39,512 nt of DNA from Mucilaginibacter lappiensis (GTDB lineage: Bacteria; Bacteroidota; Bacteroidia; Sphingobacteriales; Sphingobacteriaceae), in the NCBI RefSeq assembly GCF_900155965.1, contig NZ_FTMG01000028.1, forward strand, positions 1 through 39,512. Direction: 5' to 3'. A program made the position numbers and the translations under genes. Shown here one piece after another: positions 7,186-15,289 of this stretch. The notes beneath the pieces were generated by a model. It worked only from the letters and a program-made list of their open reading frames with translations, did no database searches and was not told where the DNA came from. Position 1 is the first letter of the stretch, and each line of letters starts with the position of its first letter.

Positions 7186-7881
7186 ATGATCATCATGCCA
7201 AAAAGCCCCTCAAATACAGGTCTATTTATTGCCATGCTGGTTATGGGCAGTTGGATGGTCAGTATTGTTTTATTGATGCGCTGGCATTTCAGCTTTGCCA
7301 ATCCCTTAGTTTATTTATTGGTACTGGTTCAAATGCACCTTTATACGGGTTTGTTCATAACGGCGCATGATGCCATGCACGGCACGGTGTCACCAAACCG
7401 AACACTAAATAATCTTACCGGATACATTTGTACTTTTTTATATGCCTCGTTCTGGTATCCTAAACTATACACCAAACATCACCTGCACCATAGCCATGTG
7501 CATACCTCCGATGATCCAGATTATCATCAAGGCAACTTTTGGAGCTGGTATGTAAGGTTTATCCGCAATTATCTGTCCGTATGGCAAATTGTGGTGATGG
7601 CTGTTTTGTTCAATATTTTAAAGTTGTGGATACCGCAGCCAAACCTGATCCTATTTTGGGTAGTGCCATCGCTGTTAAGCACGCTGCAGTTATTTTATTT
7701 TGGTACATATCGGCCTCATAAAGGTGAGCACGATAATCCCTATTTTGCCAGGAGCCAATCCCGTAATCACGTGCTGGCCTTTTTGAGCTGTTATTTTTTC
7801 GGTTATCATTATGAGCACCATGATTCGCCGGGGATACCCTGGTGGAAATTGTGGAGGGCGTTGCCAGAGCCTAAAAAATAG
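7186..7881 (+). CDS. crtW: CrtW-type beta-carotene ketolase
   Basis: A membrane di-iron oxygenase of the fatty-acid desaturase superfamily that introduces a 4-keto group into a beta-ionone ring. The 231 residues show the three histidine clusters expected for CrtW: H61-DAM-H65 in ITAHDAMHG, H98-H99-L-H101-H102-S-H104, and H208-YE-H211-H212 in GYHYEHHDSP. FGTYRPHKGEHDNP and the C-terminal PWWKLWRALP are also CrtW traits; CrtO ketolases are unrelated and hydroxylases of the CrtZ type have a different histidine layout. An ATG three codons downstream (7195) is an alternative start. It follows ispH by 21 bases and is likely cotranscribed with it. No crtZ-type 3-hydroxylase is present in this window. 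Confidence 0.87.
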   Translation: MIIMPKSPSNTGLFIAMLVMGSWMVSIVLLMRWHFSFANPLVYLLVLVQMHLYTGLFITAHDAMHGTVSPNRTLNNLTGYICTFLYASFWYPKLYTKHHLHHSHVHTSDDPDYHQGNFWSWYVRFIRNYLSVWQIVVMAVLFNILKLWIPQPNLILFWVVPSLLSTLQLFYFGTYRPHKGEHDNPYFARSQSRNHVLAFLSCYFFGYHYEHHDSPGIPWWKLWRALPEPKK

Positions 7882-7883
7882 TG

Positions 7884-7959
7884 TGTCATGCTGAACGGAA
7901 TGAAGCATCTATTGTACAACAAGCATGTAGAAGAAGATCCTTCGTTCCTCAGGATGACA
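7884..7959. repeat. TGTCAT...ATGACA dispersed element, copy 1
   Basis: Begins with TGTCATGCTGAACGGA and ends with GGAACGAAGGATC-type words in reverse (TCCTTCGTTCCTCAGGATGACA). It is the reverse complement orientation of the copies at 16482 and 20143. The terminal TGTCAT/ATGACA pair and the GAAGCATCTATT/AGATGCTTC word are shared. It starts 3 bases after the crtW stop. Confidence 0.85.
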
Positions 7960-8035
7960 AACTTAAAACAACACCCTACCAATCATTAATTTGTAAATTG
8001 TTCCCGCTTTAGGGGGCTAGGGGGATATAATTTTA

Positions 8036-8043
8036 TATTTTTG
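8036..8043 (+). promoter_or_regulatory. Candidate Bacteroidota -7 box for hemH
   Basis: TATTTTTG matches TAnnTTTG 14 bases before the hemH ATG. A -33 element at the usual distance is not obvious. Confidence 0.35.
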
Positions 8044-8057
8044 CGGCTGAAATAGTT

Positions 8058-9077
8058 ATGGGTAAAAAAGCAGTTTTATTAGTGAATTTAGGTACACCCA
8101 ATAGCCCTTCAACGGCCGATGTACGTACCTATCTGAATGAGTTTTTGATGGATCCAAGGGTAATTGATATCAACCCTATATCGCGCACCTTGTTAGTACG
8201 TGGATTGATAGCTCCCTTCAGGGCGCCAAAATCGGCTAAATTATACCAGGCCATTTGGGACAAAGAAACCGGTTCGCCATTGATGCATTATAGCCTGCTG
8301 CAGCAAAAAGCGCTGCAACAGCGCCTGGGCGATGATTACATTGTAGAACTGGCCATGCGTTATCAAAATCCCTCTATCGAATCGGCGCTGAATAGACTTA
8401 AAGCCGCTTTGGTGGATGATATACAGGTTATCGCGTTGTTTCCGCAATATGCTTCGGCCAGTACGGGATCTGTTTATGATAAGGTGATGGAACTGTTATT
8501 ACAATGGCCTACCAAGCCTAATATTTCCTTCGTAAACTCTTTTCATGATAACGAGGGTATGATAGCCACTTTTGCCGATAATGCTCAGAAATACAACCCA
8601 GAGACCTATGACCACATCCTGTTCAGTTTTCATGGTTTGCCGCAAAGGCAACTGGTTAAAGCCGATCATACCCAGCAACATTGTTTAAAATCGAGCGATT
8701 GCTGCCAAACGCTCACCGATGCCAACAAAAATTGTTATTCGGCACAGTCGCACCATACCGCACAGCTGATAGCCGAAAAGCTGAACATTCCTAAAGATAA
8801 ATATACCATTTGCTTTCAATCGCGCCTGGGTAACGATCCTTGGGTACAGCCATATACTAGCGAGATCGTAGCCAAACTGGCCAAAGAAGGTAAGAAAAGC
8901 TTGCTGGTATTTTGCCCTGCATTTGTGGCCGACTGCCTGGAAACCGTTTATGAAGTAACTACCGAATACGGTGATGAGTTTAAAGCCCTCGGCGGTGAAA
9001 AAGTTCAGCTGGTAGAAAGTTTGAACGATTCCCCAATATGGATAGATGCTTTGGAGAAAATGGTAAGGGAAAACTAA
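8058..9077 (+). CDS. hemH: Ferrochelatase
   Basis: Inserts ferrous iron into protoporphyrin IX to make haem b, the last step of the classical pathway, in the cytoplasm or at the inner membrane face. The 339 residues start with VLLVNLGTPNSPSTADV, a family hallmark. The catalytic histidine is H192 in LFSFHGLPQRQ, and the paired acid is E295 in CLETVYEV; FQSRLGNDPWVQPY lies between them. No C-terminal extension is present. It follows crtW after a dispersed repeat. Carotenoid and haem genes use different precursors, so the vicinity may reflect common light or oxygen control, not a shared pathway. Confidence 0.97.
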   Translation: MGKKAVLLVNLGTPNSPSTADVRTYLNEFLMDPRVIDINPISRTLLVRGLIAPFRAPKSAKLYQAIWDKETGSPLMHYSLLQQKALQQRLGDDYIVELAMRYQNPSIESALNRLKAALVDDIQVIALFPQYASASTGSVYDKVMELLLQWPTKPNISFVNSFHDNEGMIATFADNAQKYNPETYDHILFSFHGLPQRQLVKADHTQQHCLKSSDCCQTLTDANKNCYSAQSHHTAQLIAEKLNIPKDKYTICFQSRLGNDPWVQPYTSEIVAKLAKEGKKSLLVFCPAFVADCLETVYEVTTEYGDEFKALGGEKVQLVESLNDSPIWIDALEKMVREN

Positions 9078-9081
9078 ATAA

Positions 9082-9166
9082 CAGCCCCACCCAAACCCTC
9101 CCCGGAAGGGAGGGCTTTAAAATATTTCAAAAAGTCTCCCCTTCCGGGGGAGATTTAGAGGGGGCT
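9082..9166. repeat. GC-rich CCCCCGGAAGGGG element, copy 1
   Basis: Two adjoining hairpins, CCCTCCCCGGAAGGGAGGG and TCTCCCCTTCCGGGGGAGA, flanked by GCCCCACCCAAA and TTTAGAGGGGGC. Its reverse complement matches 36320-36425 nearly base for base apart from an insertion there. It exactly fills the gap between the converging hemH and pepP genes, so it may serve as a two-way transcription stop; no T-tract is obvious. Confidence 0.85.
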
Positions 9167-10567
9167 TTATCCCCTCAACTCTTCAATTTCCTTCAAAGTC
9201 TTCGGTAAATACTTACCCAGTAAATGGCTGCCGGTATCGGTAATTAAAAAATTGTCTTCAATACGGATGCCGCCGAAATCGCGGTAGGTGTTCAGCACAT
9301 CGTAATTGATGAAGTCGGCATATTTGTTTTCGGCCTTCCAGCGGTCAATCAATTCAGGGATGATGTAGATGCCCGGTTCTACAGTAAGCACATAACCGGT
9401 TTCCAGTTCGCGTCCCAGGCGCAGGGATTTCAATCCGAATACCGTTTCTTTTTTCAGCGTATCGGTATAGCCTACATACGGCTCGCCCAGATCTTCCATA
9501 TCATGGGTATCCATACCCAGCATATGGCCCAGGCCGCACTGAAAAAACATAGTATGTGCGCCGGCAGCAACGGCTTCGGCCGCGTCGCCTTTCATCAGGT
9601 TAACCTGTTTTAGTCCTTCAACCAGTTTTTGGCAAGCCGCCAGGTGAATGTCTTTATAACGTGTACCCGGTTTAAGCAGACTGATGGCATGGTCCATAGA
9701 GTTAAGCACCACCTCGTATAATTCCTTTTGCTTGTTGGTAAAGCTGCGGCCAACCGGGAAAGTACGGGTAAGATCGCCGCCATAGTGCATGTCGTTTTCG
9801 GCACCAATATCGCTTAATACCATATTACCATCCTGCAAAGTATTGCCATAATAATGGGTATGAAGCGTTTGGCCGTGCGTGGTAATAATAGCAGGATACC
9901 CCAGGCGACCGTTGGATGCTGCTACTACTTCATTGGCTATAGCAACTAGCTCATATTCCTTAATGCCGGGACGGGTAGCTTTTATAACCGCCAGCTGCAT
10001 ATCCACACTAATAGAAACCGCTTTTTCCATCTCCTGTATCTCCAGTGGTGTTTTGATCACCCGTTGGGCTATCACCGCTTTAATCAACTTAACCGATACA
10101 TGATCCTGTACATCCTCTAAACTTACGTTAAACCAGGTGCCCAGTTTCATGCGGTTTTCGGGTCGGTAAGGCGGTAAAATATGAACCTTTCTGCCGGCTA
10201 TCAAAGCCTTGTGTACATAGTGAAGTACCTGGTCAGACGGTTTGGTTTGGGTAACCCCAACCAGCTCTGCCATTTCATGTACGGTAGGCAGGGTGCCTGT
10301 CCAGATGATATCGTCAATAGTTAATTCGTTGCCAAAAATTACTTCTTCGCCGGTATCGGTATCAATGATGGCGGCCAGGCTTTGCACATCAAGACCAAAG
10401 TAGTAAAGAAAGGTGCTGTCCTGACGAAAAGGGTAGCAATTGTCCTTATAGTTCATGCTGCTATCCTCGTTGCCCAATAGCAGGATAATACCATCCTGCC
10501 CGATATTTTGCTTTAATACATTTCTTCTGTTGGTATAAACCTGTTTGTCAAAAAGCTGAAGTTTCAT
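9167..10567 (-). CDS. pepP: Aminopeptidase P family (Xaa-Pro aminopeptidase)
   Basis: A cytoplasmic M24B metallopeptidase that removes an N-terminal residue preceding proline. The 466 residues comprise an N-terminal creatinase-like domain (about 1-175) and the C-terminal pita-bread domain. All five metal ligands are visible: D253 (SDIGAEN), D265 (GGDLTRTF), H348 (GLGHMLGMDTHD), E397 (TVEPGIYI) and E437 (IRIEDNFLI). HTHYYG near residue 236 is also conserved in the family. It converges with hemH and is 61 bases downstream of the crtD-type gene on the same strand, so the two may share a transcript. There is no obvious functional link to carotenoids. Confidence 0.93.
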   Translation of the reverse strand: MKLQLFDKQVYTNRRNVLKQNIGQDGIILLLGNEDSSMNYKDNCYPFRQDSTFLYYFGLDVQSLAAIIDTDTGEEVIFGNELTIDDIIWTGTLPTVHEMAELVGVTQTKPSDQVLHYVHKALIAGRKVHILPPYRPENRMKLGTWFNVSLEDVQDHVSVKLIKAVIAQRVIKTPLEIQEMEKAVSISVDMQLAVIKATRPGIKEYELVAIANEVVAASNGRLGYPAIITTHGQTLHTHYYGNTLQDGNMVLSDIGAENDMHYGGDLTRTFPVGRSFTNKQKELYEVVLNSMDHAISLLKPGTRYKDIHLAACQKLVEGLKQVNLMKGDAAEAVAAGAHTMFFQCGLGHMLGMDTHDMEDLGEPYVGYTDTLKKETVFGLKSLRLGRELETGYVLTVEPGIYIIPELIDRWKAENKYADFINYDVLNTYRDFGGIRIEDNFLITDTGSHLLGKYLPKTLKEIEELRG

Positions 10568-10628
10568 AGGTTATTATAATTTATCAATATAGATTGGATG
10601 GGCGAATTTAGCGAATAACGTGACAAAA

Positions 10629-12101
10629 TCAGGCAATCCAATCACTCACAATTTTGGCCGAAAGCAGGCAGAGCGGAATGCCGCCGCCCGGATGCACACT
10701 GCCGCCACAAAAATACAGGTTTTTAATGGACGACGACCGGTTGGCATGTCGTAAAAATGCTGCGAACTGGCTGTTGGAGCTGGTGCCGTATAACGATCCC
10801 TGGTATGATGAGGTTTTGTTTTCAATACCGCGTGGATCAAGGATGCTCTCGGATAGGATCAAACCGCTGATATCCTCGCCCAGGATGCGGCTCAATTTGC
10901 TTAATATATTTTGGCGGGCTATGGTTATAAGACTGCCCCAATCCTGCCCGGTATTGGAAGGCACATTGATCATCGCGAACCAGTTTTCGCAGCCTTTCGG
11001 GGCATCGTCGGGTTTGTATTTGGAGCTGATATTGAGGTATACGGTTGGATCACGGTAAATATTTTTTTGTTGCCAGATATGATCAAACTCGGCTTGATAA
11101 TCGTTGCTGAAGAAAATGTTATGCAAGTTCAGCTGCGCGAATTGTTTGTTGATGCCCCAGTAAAATATCAGAGCTGAGCTACTGCGTTCCTGCCTCAATA
11201 TCTTTTTAGGGAATAGATGTGGATGCTGCTTTAACAGCTTATGATAAGTAAACCAGACGTCCATGTTGGATACGATGACATCCGCAGATATTAGCTCGCC
11301 TTTTACTTTGACGGCTTTTGCGCTTTGCTTTTCCAGAACTATCTCCTCAACGGGTGAGTTATAATGAAATACTACACCCAACGATTCTGCCAGTTTTACC
11401 AGGCTGCTCACGATGTTGTACATACCACCCTCCGGAAAGTAGGCGCCATAATGTTGTTCCAGATGAGGGATCACATTAAGAGTAGCCGGTGCGGTATATG
11501 GATTTGATCCGTTATAAGTAGCATACCGGTCATAAAGCTGCGTAAGGCGCTTGTCTTTAAAAAAGAGTTGGTTTGCCTTGTGCATGGTACGGGAAGCATC
11601 TATCTGCGGAAACCTGAAAACAGAACGCAGGGTGTCCCAATGTAAATAAGTTTTTAGTCGGTGTAATGATCGCTCCAAAAAAACGTGATTGGTAATGCTA
11701 TAGATGTTGGCGCTGTTTTTAAGATATTCTTTGACAGAGCTGACCGCCTCGCCGGTTTGTTGATTTACTTCCGCCGCAAATTGTTCCTCATCGGCATAAG
11801 CGCTCAGGATGGTGCCATCCTCATAAAAATACCTGCAAACCACATCCAGTTGTTGATAATTGAAAAAGTCGGCGGGGTTTTTACCGGCAAGGATAAATAA
11901 CTCATCTACGTATTGCGGCATAGTGAAAAGGCTGGGGCCCGCATCAAACCTGAAATCCTCCTGCTCAAATTCGGATAGTTTACCACCAGGGTGACTGTTG
12001 CCCTCAAAAACATCAACCCGGTAACCTTTTACTGCCAAACGGATAGCTGTGGCAATACCAGCGATACCGGCACCAATGATCAACGCTTTTTTTACAGGCA
12101 T
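10629..12101 (-). CDS. crtD: Phytoene desaturase family; probable 1-hydroxycarotenoid 3,4-desaturase
   Basis: An FAD-dependent carotenoid desaturase of 490 residues at the membrane. The dinucleotide motif GAGIAGIATA (G10, G12, G15) opens the protein and is followed by VDVFEGNSHPGGKLSEF and FDAGPSLFTMPQYVDELF. The C-terminal FAD motif is FCGGSVHPGGGIPLCLLSAK. The segment LDVVCRYFYEDGT and the PSLFTMP run resemble the CrtD branch of Bacteroidota more than CrtI, so I favour 3',4'-desaturation of a 1'-hydroxylated end; a CrtI function is the alternative. With cruF and crtW nearby, this fits a monocyclic ketocarotenoid. The gene ends 61 bases before pepP. Confidence 0.72.
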   Translation of the reverse strand: MPVKKALIIGAGIAGIATAIRLAVKGYRVDVFEGNSHPGGKLSEFEQEDFRFDAGPSLFTMPQYVDELFILAGKNPADFFNYQQLDVVCRYFYEDGTILSAYADEEQFAAEVNQQTGEAVSSVKEYLKNSANIYSITNHVFLERSLHRLKTYLHWDTLRSVFRFPQIDASRTMHKANQLFFKDKRLTQLYDRYATYNGSNPYTAPATLNVIPHLEQHYGAYFPEGGMYNIVSSLVKLAESLGVVFHYNSPVEEIVLEKQSAKAVKVKGELISADVIVSNMDVWFTYHKLLKQHPHLFPKKILRQERSSSALIFYWGINKQFAQLNLHNIFFSNDYQAEFDHIWQQKNIYRDPTVYLNISSKYKPDDAPKGCENWFAMINVPSNTGQDWGSLITIARQNILSKLSRILGEDISGLILSESILDPRGIENKTSSYQGSLYGTSSNSQFAAFLRHANRSSSIKNLYFCGGSVHPGGGIPLCLLSAKIVSDWIA

Positions 12102-12132
12102 GGGGTAAAGATAGGAAGCTAATAACTAAAAA

Positions 12133-12216
12133 TGTCATCTCGATGAGGTACGAAGAGAGATCTTTTACGTGCGATAAGCTAAGCGCAAAAGATCTCTCAC
12201 TACGTTCGAGATGACA
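12133..12216. repeat. TGTCAT...ATGACA dispersed element, GAGAGATCTTTT variant
   Basis: Starts TGTCATCTCGA and ends TTCGAGATGACA; the inner arms GAGAGATCTTTT and AAAAGATCTCTC pair, so the whole 84 bases fold into one long hairpin. It shares only the outer hexamers with the copies at 7884, 16482 and 20143, and so is a sister family. It lies 31 bases upstream of the crtD start. Confidence 0.85.
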
Positions 12217-12228
12217 AATTTGGGTAAT

Positions 12229-12260
12229 AAAAAAGGGCAGAACCACGAATGATTCTACCC
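12229..12260 (-). terminator. Intrinsic terminator for the small membrane protein gene
   Basis: Read on the minus strand, an 8-bp stem GGGTAGAA/TTCTGCCC (one G-U pair) with a 10-base loop is followed directly by TTTTTT. It lies about 100 bases after the stop of the 67-codon gene and supports that gene being transcribed. Confidence 0.7.
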
Positions 12261-12359
12261 CCAGTTAGGTTATTGTACTGAATTTGTCCTGAATAATTAT
12301 CGAGCAGACTTCACAGCGTGCCCGGTTGACAAACTCGGCATAATAACCCCACTACATGT

Positions 12360-12563
12360 TCAACAGGATTTATCTGTTATTGTTTCTTTACGCAGCTTTA
12401 AACTTTGGATAAGGTATAAAACGAGTATACCAATACTAAAGCCTTTTAAAAGACCGTCGACGGCATCGGGCTCAGATGGATATAAGGATTTAACTATCAT
12501 ACTTAATGCCAATAGGAATAATCCTAATGGGAGCACATACTTTATCGGGATAAGTGGCTTCAT
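12360..12563 (-). CDS. Small two-pass membrane protein, unknown function
   Basis: A 67-residue protein with two hydrophobic helices (about residues 9-26, YVLPLGLFLLALSMIVKS, and 37-54, LLKGFSIGILVLYLIQSL), separated by a short acidic loop (PSEPDAVDG) and ending in a basic tail (KLRKETITDKSC). I do not recognise a family. The composition is that of a real membrane protein and not of a shadow frame, no other gene overlaps it, and a minus-strand terminator lies downstream. The membrane topology is inferred from hydrophobicity only. Confidence 0.6.
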   Translation of the reverse strand: MKPLIPIKYVLPLGLFLLALSMIVKSLYPSEPDAVDGLLKGFSIGILVLYLIQSLKLRKETITDKSC

Positions 12564-12655
12564 GATTTATTGCGTTTGGTTCACCTAAAGTTAGGGGATA
12601 AGTATTATAATTCAAAAGACACTCTATGGATCGGAAGCCGCCTGAAATAAGGTTT

Positions 12656-12727
12656 CATGCTGATTTCTATCGAAGCATGGGAAGTTGGCCTCTGCGCTTC
12701 ACCTTTCGACGGAGCTCAGGGTGACAG
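12656..12727. repeat. GGCCTCTGCGC dispersed element, copy 1
   Basis: Runs from CATGCTGATTTC through TCGAAGCATG, GGCCTCTGCGCTTCACC and GGAGCTCAGGGTGACAG. The reverse complement of 28995-29068 carries the same blocks in the same order with a few substitutions. The region 12564-12965 around it holds no gene; it contains this element, the MITE-like element at 12780 and the hairpin at 12936. Confidence 0.8.
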
Positions 12728-12779
12728 CCCCTTTCGGGCACGACTTGCACCAAAGAAGTAGAATTATACTTAAATGAGC

Positions 12780-12889
12780 AAAAAAGTCGGTTTACATAAA
12801 TTTATCAAATTTTAAATTAAAACATTGATTATCAATAGTATAAGTCGATGTTAACCATAAAAAGTGTAAACCATGTAAACCCACTTTTT
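12780..12889. mobile_element. MITE-like element with AAAAAGTGGGTTTACAT ends, copy 1
   Basis: A 110-bp A/T-rich element that starts AAAAAAGTCGGTTTACAT and ends ATGTAAACCCACTTTTT, so its ends are inverted repeats of about 17 bp with one mismatch. The inside holds AACATTGATTATCA and TTAACCATAAAAAGTGTAAACC. The reverse complement of 21198-21316 has the same ends and the same inner blocks. No coding capacity. Both copies are followed by a CTCGTT...AACG word within about 30 bases. Confidence 0.75.
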
Positions 12890-12935
12890 ATCCTCGGCTC
12901 GTTACAAACGTTGCAGATAGGTTTGCTTTATAGCT

Positions 12936-12954
12936 CCCTCTCCTTTGGAGAGGG
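12936..12954. repeat. CCCTCTCC hairpin downstream of the LysR gene
   Basis: An 8-bp perfect stem CCCTCTCC-TTT-GGAGAGGG followed by GCTGGGGTGAGG, 12 bases from the stop of the LysR gene. It is a 3' end structure for that minus-strand gene, of the same style as the other GC hairpins. Confidence 0.6.
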
Positions 12955-12965
12955 CTGGGGTGAGG

Positions 12966-13859
12966 TTATTTATGGCCCAGCGCGAAATTGATAAAATTGC
13001 TGGTTAAGCCATAATCCTCCGTCCCCTTACGGCGAATAAAGAAGAAATCGCGGGTGATCTTGAGGCCTTCAATGGGTACCTCTACCAAGTCACCCTCGGC
13101 GAGTTGACGGATAATAGATGGGCGCGGCATAAAGCCCAGGCATTGATCGGCCAGAAGAAAATTCTTCAGGGCCTCGGTACCACCCAGGCGGATTTTTACG
13201 GATAGATCTGCCGGCTTGATATGCAGAGCTGACAACGATTTTAAAACCGCATTCAATGTACCCGAACCGCGTTCCCTCACTGCCAGCGGCGTTTTTACAA
13301 ACTGCTTTAAGGTTAATGATTTACCCGCCAGCGGACTTTTAGCCGAACATACCGGGATAACTTCATCGCTCATAAAAGGTTTGTAGGATACGGTGGTAAG
13401 CTTGTTATCTACCTCGATAATGCCAATATCTACTTCGTGATTAAGCAGGGCATTCAGGATATATTCTGAGTTGCGGTTTACCAGTTGTACATCTACATTG
13501 GTATATTCACGCTGAAAACCCGAAAGTATAGACGGTAAAATATACAAGGCGATGGTAGTACTGGCTCCCAAGCGCAAATGCCCGGCCACCTGCGAAAGGT
13601 TATTGATCACTGAAAGGTCGTATTCGATCTTTCGCTCAATTTCGGTGGCCTGCTGCAGGTATTCGTTCAGCTTATTGCCCGCATCGGTAAGCAAAATGCT
13701 GTCGCCTTTGCGCTCAAACAAGGGTACTTTATATTGATCTTCCAGCGCTTTTACATGCTTGCTGATAGCAGGTTGTGATATAAACAGCACCTGTGCCGCT
13801 TTGCTGAAACTCAGGTTGGCAGCCACTTCCATAAACACACGGTGAGCAAAGGATATCAT
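12966..13859 (-). CDS. LysR-family transcriptional regulator
   Basis: A cytoplasmic DNA-binding regulator of 297 residues, the standard LysR length. The winged helix-turn-helix fills residues 1-60, with SFSKAAQVLFISQPAISKHVKALEDQ and PLFERKGDSILLTDAGNKL. The rest is a periplasmic-binding-protein-like effector domain of two halves (about 90-290), beginning HLRLGASTTIALYILPSIL. The effector is not identifiable. The upstream neighbour at 13909 lies on the same strand, only 49 bases away, so there is no divergently transcribed target as LysR genes often have. Confidence 0.93.
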   Translation of the reverse strand: MISFAHRVFMEVAANLSFSKAAQVLFISQPAISKHVKALEDQYKVPLFERKGDSILLTDAGNKLNEYLQQATEIERKIEYDLSVINNLSQVAGHLRLGASTTIALYILPSILSGFQREYTNVDVQLVNRNSEYILNALLNHEVDIGIIEVDNKLTTVSYKPFMSDEVIPVCSAKSPLAGKSLTLKQFVKTPLAVRERGSGTLNAVLKSLSALHIKPADLSVKIRLGGTEALKNFLLADQCLGFMPRPSIIRQLAEGDLVEVPIEGLKITRDFFFIRRKGTEDYGLTSNFINFALGHK

Positions 13860-13908
13860 TTGGCTAAGTTATCATTTTAACGTTTTAAAAAGCGGGGATG
13901 AGTTCATT

Positions 13909-14397
13909 TCACTTTTTTCTTGCTTCAAGCAGCTTGTCGATAATAGGACAGAGCGGGATGAATTTTTTCACCAAATGGTCTACATCTTTTTCAAAACTGT
14001 CCTGAACCAGGGGAATGTATCCCTGCATCAATGTAAGAGGGCCATAATTGACGGATACATTTTTCCAGGAAGGTTGATCCGTGGCAAATGCCGAACGGAA
14101 GTCGTCCGCAAATTCTCGGCTTTTAATGGTATACCCCTCCAGTTCCCGAAGTTTTAGCGCATGGATATTGTAATTGAACATGGATTTTTCCAGATCTTTT
14201 TCTGTTAACCAAATGGAGAAAAATATACCAGAATGAATAGGGTTTTCGTGTAATGCCGGGAACGACCATCCCTTTTTCTGCAACTTTAAAACCCAGGAAT
14301 TATACCACCACCCAACAAATGAACTGACCTGATTTTTTTCAAGAGCTGCGCGGTTGTTTTCTACTAAGCTGTTAAATACTTCAAGAAATCGGTCCAT
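13909..14397 (-). CDS. Hypothetical protein
   Basis: A 162-residue soluble protein with no signal peptide and no family that I recognise. It is rich in aromatic residues (VGWWYNSWVLKLQKKGWSFPAL) and ends in a basic tail (LLEARKK). Its codon use and lack of low-complexity runs indicate a real gene. It ends 49 bases before the LysR gene on the same strand and starts 33 bases after the secreted protein at 14431, so the three may form a unit. Function not assigned. Confidence 0.75.
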   Translation of the reverse strand: MDRFLEVFNSLVENNRAALEKNQVSSFVGWWYNSWVLKLQKKGWSFPALHENPIHSGIFFSIWLTEKDLEKSMFNYNIHALKLRELEGYTIKSREFADDFRSAFATDQPSWKNVSVNYGPLTLMQGYIPLVQDSFEKDVDHLVKKFIPLCPIIDKLLEARKK

Positions 14398-14430
14398 AAA
14401 ATTGATTTTTTGCTTTGTCTTAATTCAGTA

Positions 14431-15213
14431 TCATTTTACCTTTTCAAAAAAACGACCGGTAAATTTGTACGTGATCAGTTTTCTCGTCATTTTATGATTA
14501 TAGTCAACCAGTGGTGTATGGATAGTTTGGGTGGCTTTGTCAAAATAAATGGCCGGGTACGATTCCCAGTCGGCAATGGAGCTCACATCAAAATCATAGT
14601 GTAGCTGGCTGTATACCCCTGTCGGCGTTTTGATGAGTGGTGGATTACTGATGAGCTTACCTTTGTCAATAGTAAATATTTTTAGGCCCTGCCCGGCTTT
14701 GGTAGCCGAATAAACAGAATTATAAGTAGCCAGGTAGTAGATTTTACCGGCAGTGGTAAAAGTGTATATCTTGGGATACCATAGCGATACATATCCTTTT
14801 TTACCAATGGTATCCATCTTTAACAGCGAAACTGTTTGCCCAGCGTTTTTATATTGCAGTACATTATAAATATCAAAGCCTTTATCCCCAAGCTGTGTGT
14901 TCCAGGAGTAGGTACGGAATATACCATCAGCAGAAGTGGCAATAACCAGGCGTTCTTTAACCAGTGAGGTAAAGAGCAGACTAATGGTTTCTGGATATTT
15001 GGAGGTATAGTATTTGAGCTTAACGGCGAAGATTTTGTTTTGCTTCAGCAGCGAATCCATCGCTTTCCAATCCTTTTTGTGCGCGCCGTAATAGTTTACT
15101 TTTTTGAGTATCCGCAGCAGATCGCCCTCAATAGCCTGCGGACTATTCTGCGCAAATAAATGAGCTGAAGCTAAACAACAGCAGAAAACAACTATCAGCT
15201 TAATGGTTTTCAT
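14431..15213 (-). CDS. Secreted hypothetical protein
   Basis: A 260-residue exported protein of unknown function. I start at the ATG at 15213, which gives a clean signal peptide (MKTIKLIVVFCCCLASAHLFA, cut likely after A21); a TTG upstream would add three residues in front of it. The mature part holds repeated beta-type segments such as KGYVSLWYPKIYTFTTAGKIYYLATYN and ends in YKFTGRFFEKVK. No catalytic motif is evident. It lies between a hypothetical gene and the asd terminator, so it has its own transcription start. Confidence 0.78.
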   Translation of the reverse strand: MKTIKLIVVFCCCLASAHLFAQNSPQAIEGDLLRILKKVNYYGAHKKDWKAMDSLLKQNKIFAVKLKYYTSKYPETISLLFTSLVKERLVIATSADGIFRTYSWNTQLGDKGFDIYNVLQYKNAGQTVSLLKMDTIGKKGYVSLWYPKIYTFTTAGKIYYLATYNSVYSATKAGQGLKIFTIDKGKLISNPPLIKTPTGVYSQLHYDFDVSSIADWESYPAIYFDKATQTIHTPLVDYNHKMTRKLITYKFTGRFFEKVK

Positions 15214-15230
15214 AGCGAACAAGTTTAAAT

Positions 15231-15259
15231 AAAAAAAGGGATAATCAATTGATTATCCC
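15231..15259 (-). terminator. Intrinsic terminator of asd
   Basis: A perfect 22-base palindrome (15238-15259, arms GGGATAATCAA) followed on the minus strand by seven T residues. It sits 30 bases after the asd stop. Confidence 0.9.
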
Positions 15260-15289
15260 TGTCAAAATATTATTTGAATGACTATCCGC

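Noticed and set aside
10654..11177. Plus-strand frames of 134 and 88 codons
   Set aside because: Antisense to the desaturase gene with conserved FAD motifs; they are shadows.
12013..12246. 77-codon minus-strand frame
   Set aside because: It overlaps crtD in another frame and the TGTCAT hairpin; the peptide (CHLERSERS) is the translation of the repeat.
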